5,756 nucleotides of DNA from Peptococcaceae bacterium (GTDB lineage Bacteria; Bacillota; Desulfitobacteriia; Desulfitobacteriales; Syntrophobotulaceae). Shown here piece after piece: positions 5,443-5,756 of the stretch. Under the pieces are notes generated by a model that saw only the letters and a list, made by a program, of their open reading frames with translations, did no database searches and was not told the DNA's origin. Within the stretch, counting starts at the first letter, position 1. Every line of letters starts with the position of its first letter. The position numbers were made by a program, and so were the translations under genes. The DNA lies in contig JAAYII010000320.1 in NCBI GenBank assembly GCA_012523535.1, forward strand, positions 1 to 5,756, given 5' to 3'.

Positions 5443-5756
5443 TTAGGCTGTTTCATTTTTCCTTTCTTGCTGTTCGTTCCCTTTATCAGTATCTTCCAAT
5501 AAAGCGGTCATTTTTTCTTCCTCGATTGTTTGGTTTGTGTCGAGAGGGACAGAAAGAGTCGAATCCTGTAAGTCATTATCAGTATTATGCCCTTCAGGCT
5601 GTTCCTCAAAATCTTTTTTATTTCTGCTTTTACGTTTGGTATTAATTCTGTCTCCTTGCGTTGTGATTTTATGGGAAGCTAAGCGGATAAGAGATTTGAT
5701 ATTGTCATTAATTCCTTTAGTGCAATTTTCCAGTTTATTTTCGCTTTCTTCAGAAA
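5443..5756 (-). CDS. 3' end of an unrecognised, highly charged protein (runs off the window)
   Basis: Read on the minus strand, a frame is open from the window edge to a TAA at 5445-5443, giving 103 residues of C-terminus. The other minus frames and the plus strand are broken by stops. I do not recognise a family. About residues 15-34 of the visible part could form an amphipathic helix (NDNIKSLIRLASHKITTQGD). A basic cluster, TKRKSRNKK, follows at 39-47. The remainder, to the end, is acidic and polar (TIEEEKMTALLEDTDKGNEQ) with Phe49 as the only aromatic. This suggests a disordered tail, possibly of a nucleic-acid-binding or regulatory protein, but that is speculation. It is convergent with prs, with 3 bases between the stop codons. 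No transmembrane segment is seen in this part. The main doubt is that the start and N-terminal domains are outside the window. Confidence 0.58.
   Translation of the reverse strand, partial: SEESENKLENCTKGINDNIKSLIRLASHKITTQGDRINTKRKSRNKKDFEEQPEGHNTDNDLQDSTLSVPLDTNQTIEEEKMTALLEDTDKGNEQQERKNETA

Overview
The window reads as a conserved housekeeping block from a spore-forming, low-to-moderate GC Firmicute. It is most likely a member of the Clostridia, of the Peptococcaceae/Desulfitobacteriaceae kind. The evidence is the Bacillus-type order ispE - purR - spoVG - glmU - prs, a Gram-positive PurR with a phosphoribosyltransferase fold, a SpoVG protein with a SigH-like promoter, strong GGAGG ribosome binding sites and use of the MEP isoprenoid pathway. 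The taxonomic placement is inferred from gene order and protein character, not from any search.

Layout. Bases 54-947 hold ispE (MEP pathway kinase). After 18 bases comes a GntR/FadR-type regulator with an FCD domain (966-1643), then purR (1668-2489); these three look like one transcription unit. An 85-base AT-rich gap after purR carries a good match to a sporulation sigma-H promoter plus palindromic repeats, and leads into spoVG (start 2590, or 2575/2578; end 2847). A 15-bp perfect hairpin follows spoVG. Then comes an intergenic stretch of about 200 bases ending in a TATAAT promoter, followed by glmU (3127-4488) and, 9 bases later, prs (4498-5439). The window ends with the 3' part of an unrecognised minus-strand gene whose stop codon lies 3 bases from the end of prs.

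How the genes relate. Prs makes PRPP, the effector that PurR of Bacillus subtilis senses through its PRPP loop, so sensor and producer of the same metabolite are neighbours. GlmU makes UDP-GlcNAc for peptidoglycan, IspE feeds isoprenoids including the undecaprenyl lipid carrier, and SpoVG is a small nucleic-acid-binding regulator linked to sporulation and envelope in relatives. Compared with B. subtilis, yabJ is missing between purR and spoVG and a GntR regulator has been added before purR.

I see no mobile element, CRISPR array, RNA gene or clear novel system here. The points most worth checking are the promoter/operator architecture before spoVG, a few substitutions at usually conserved positions of IspE and Prs, and the unrecognised convergent gene at the right edge.
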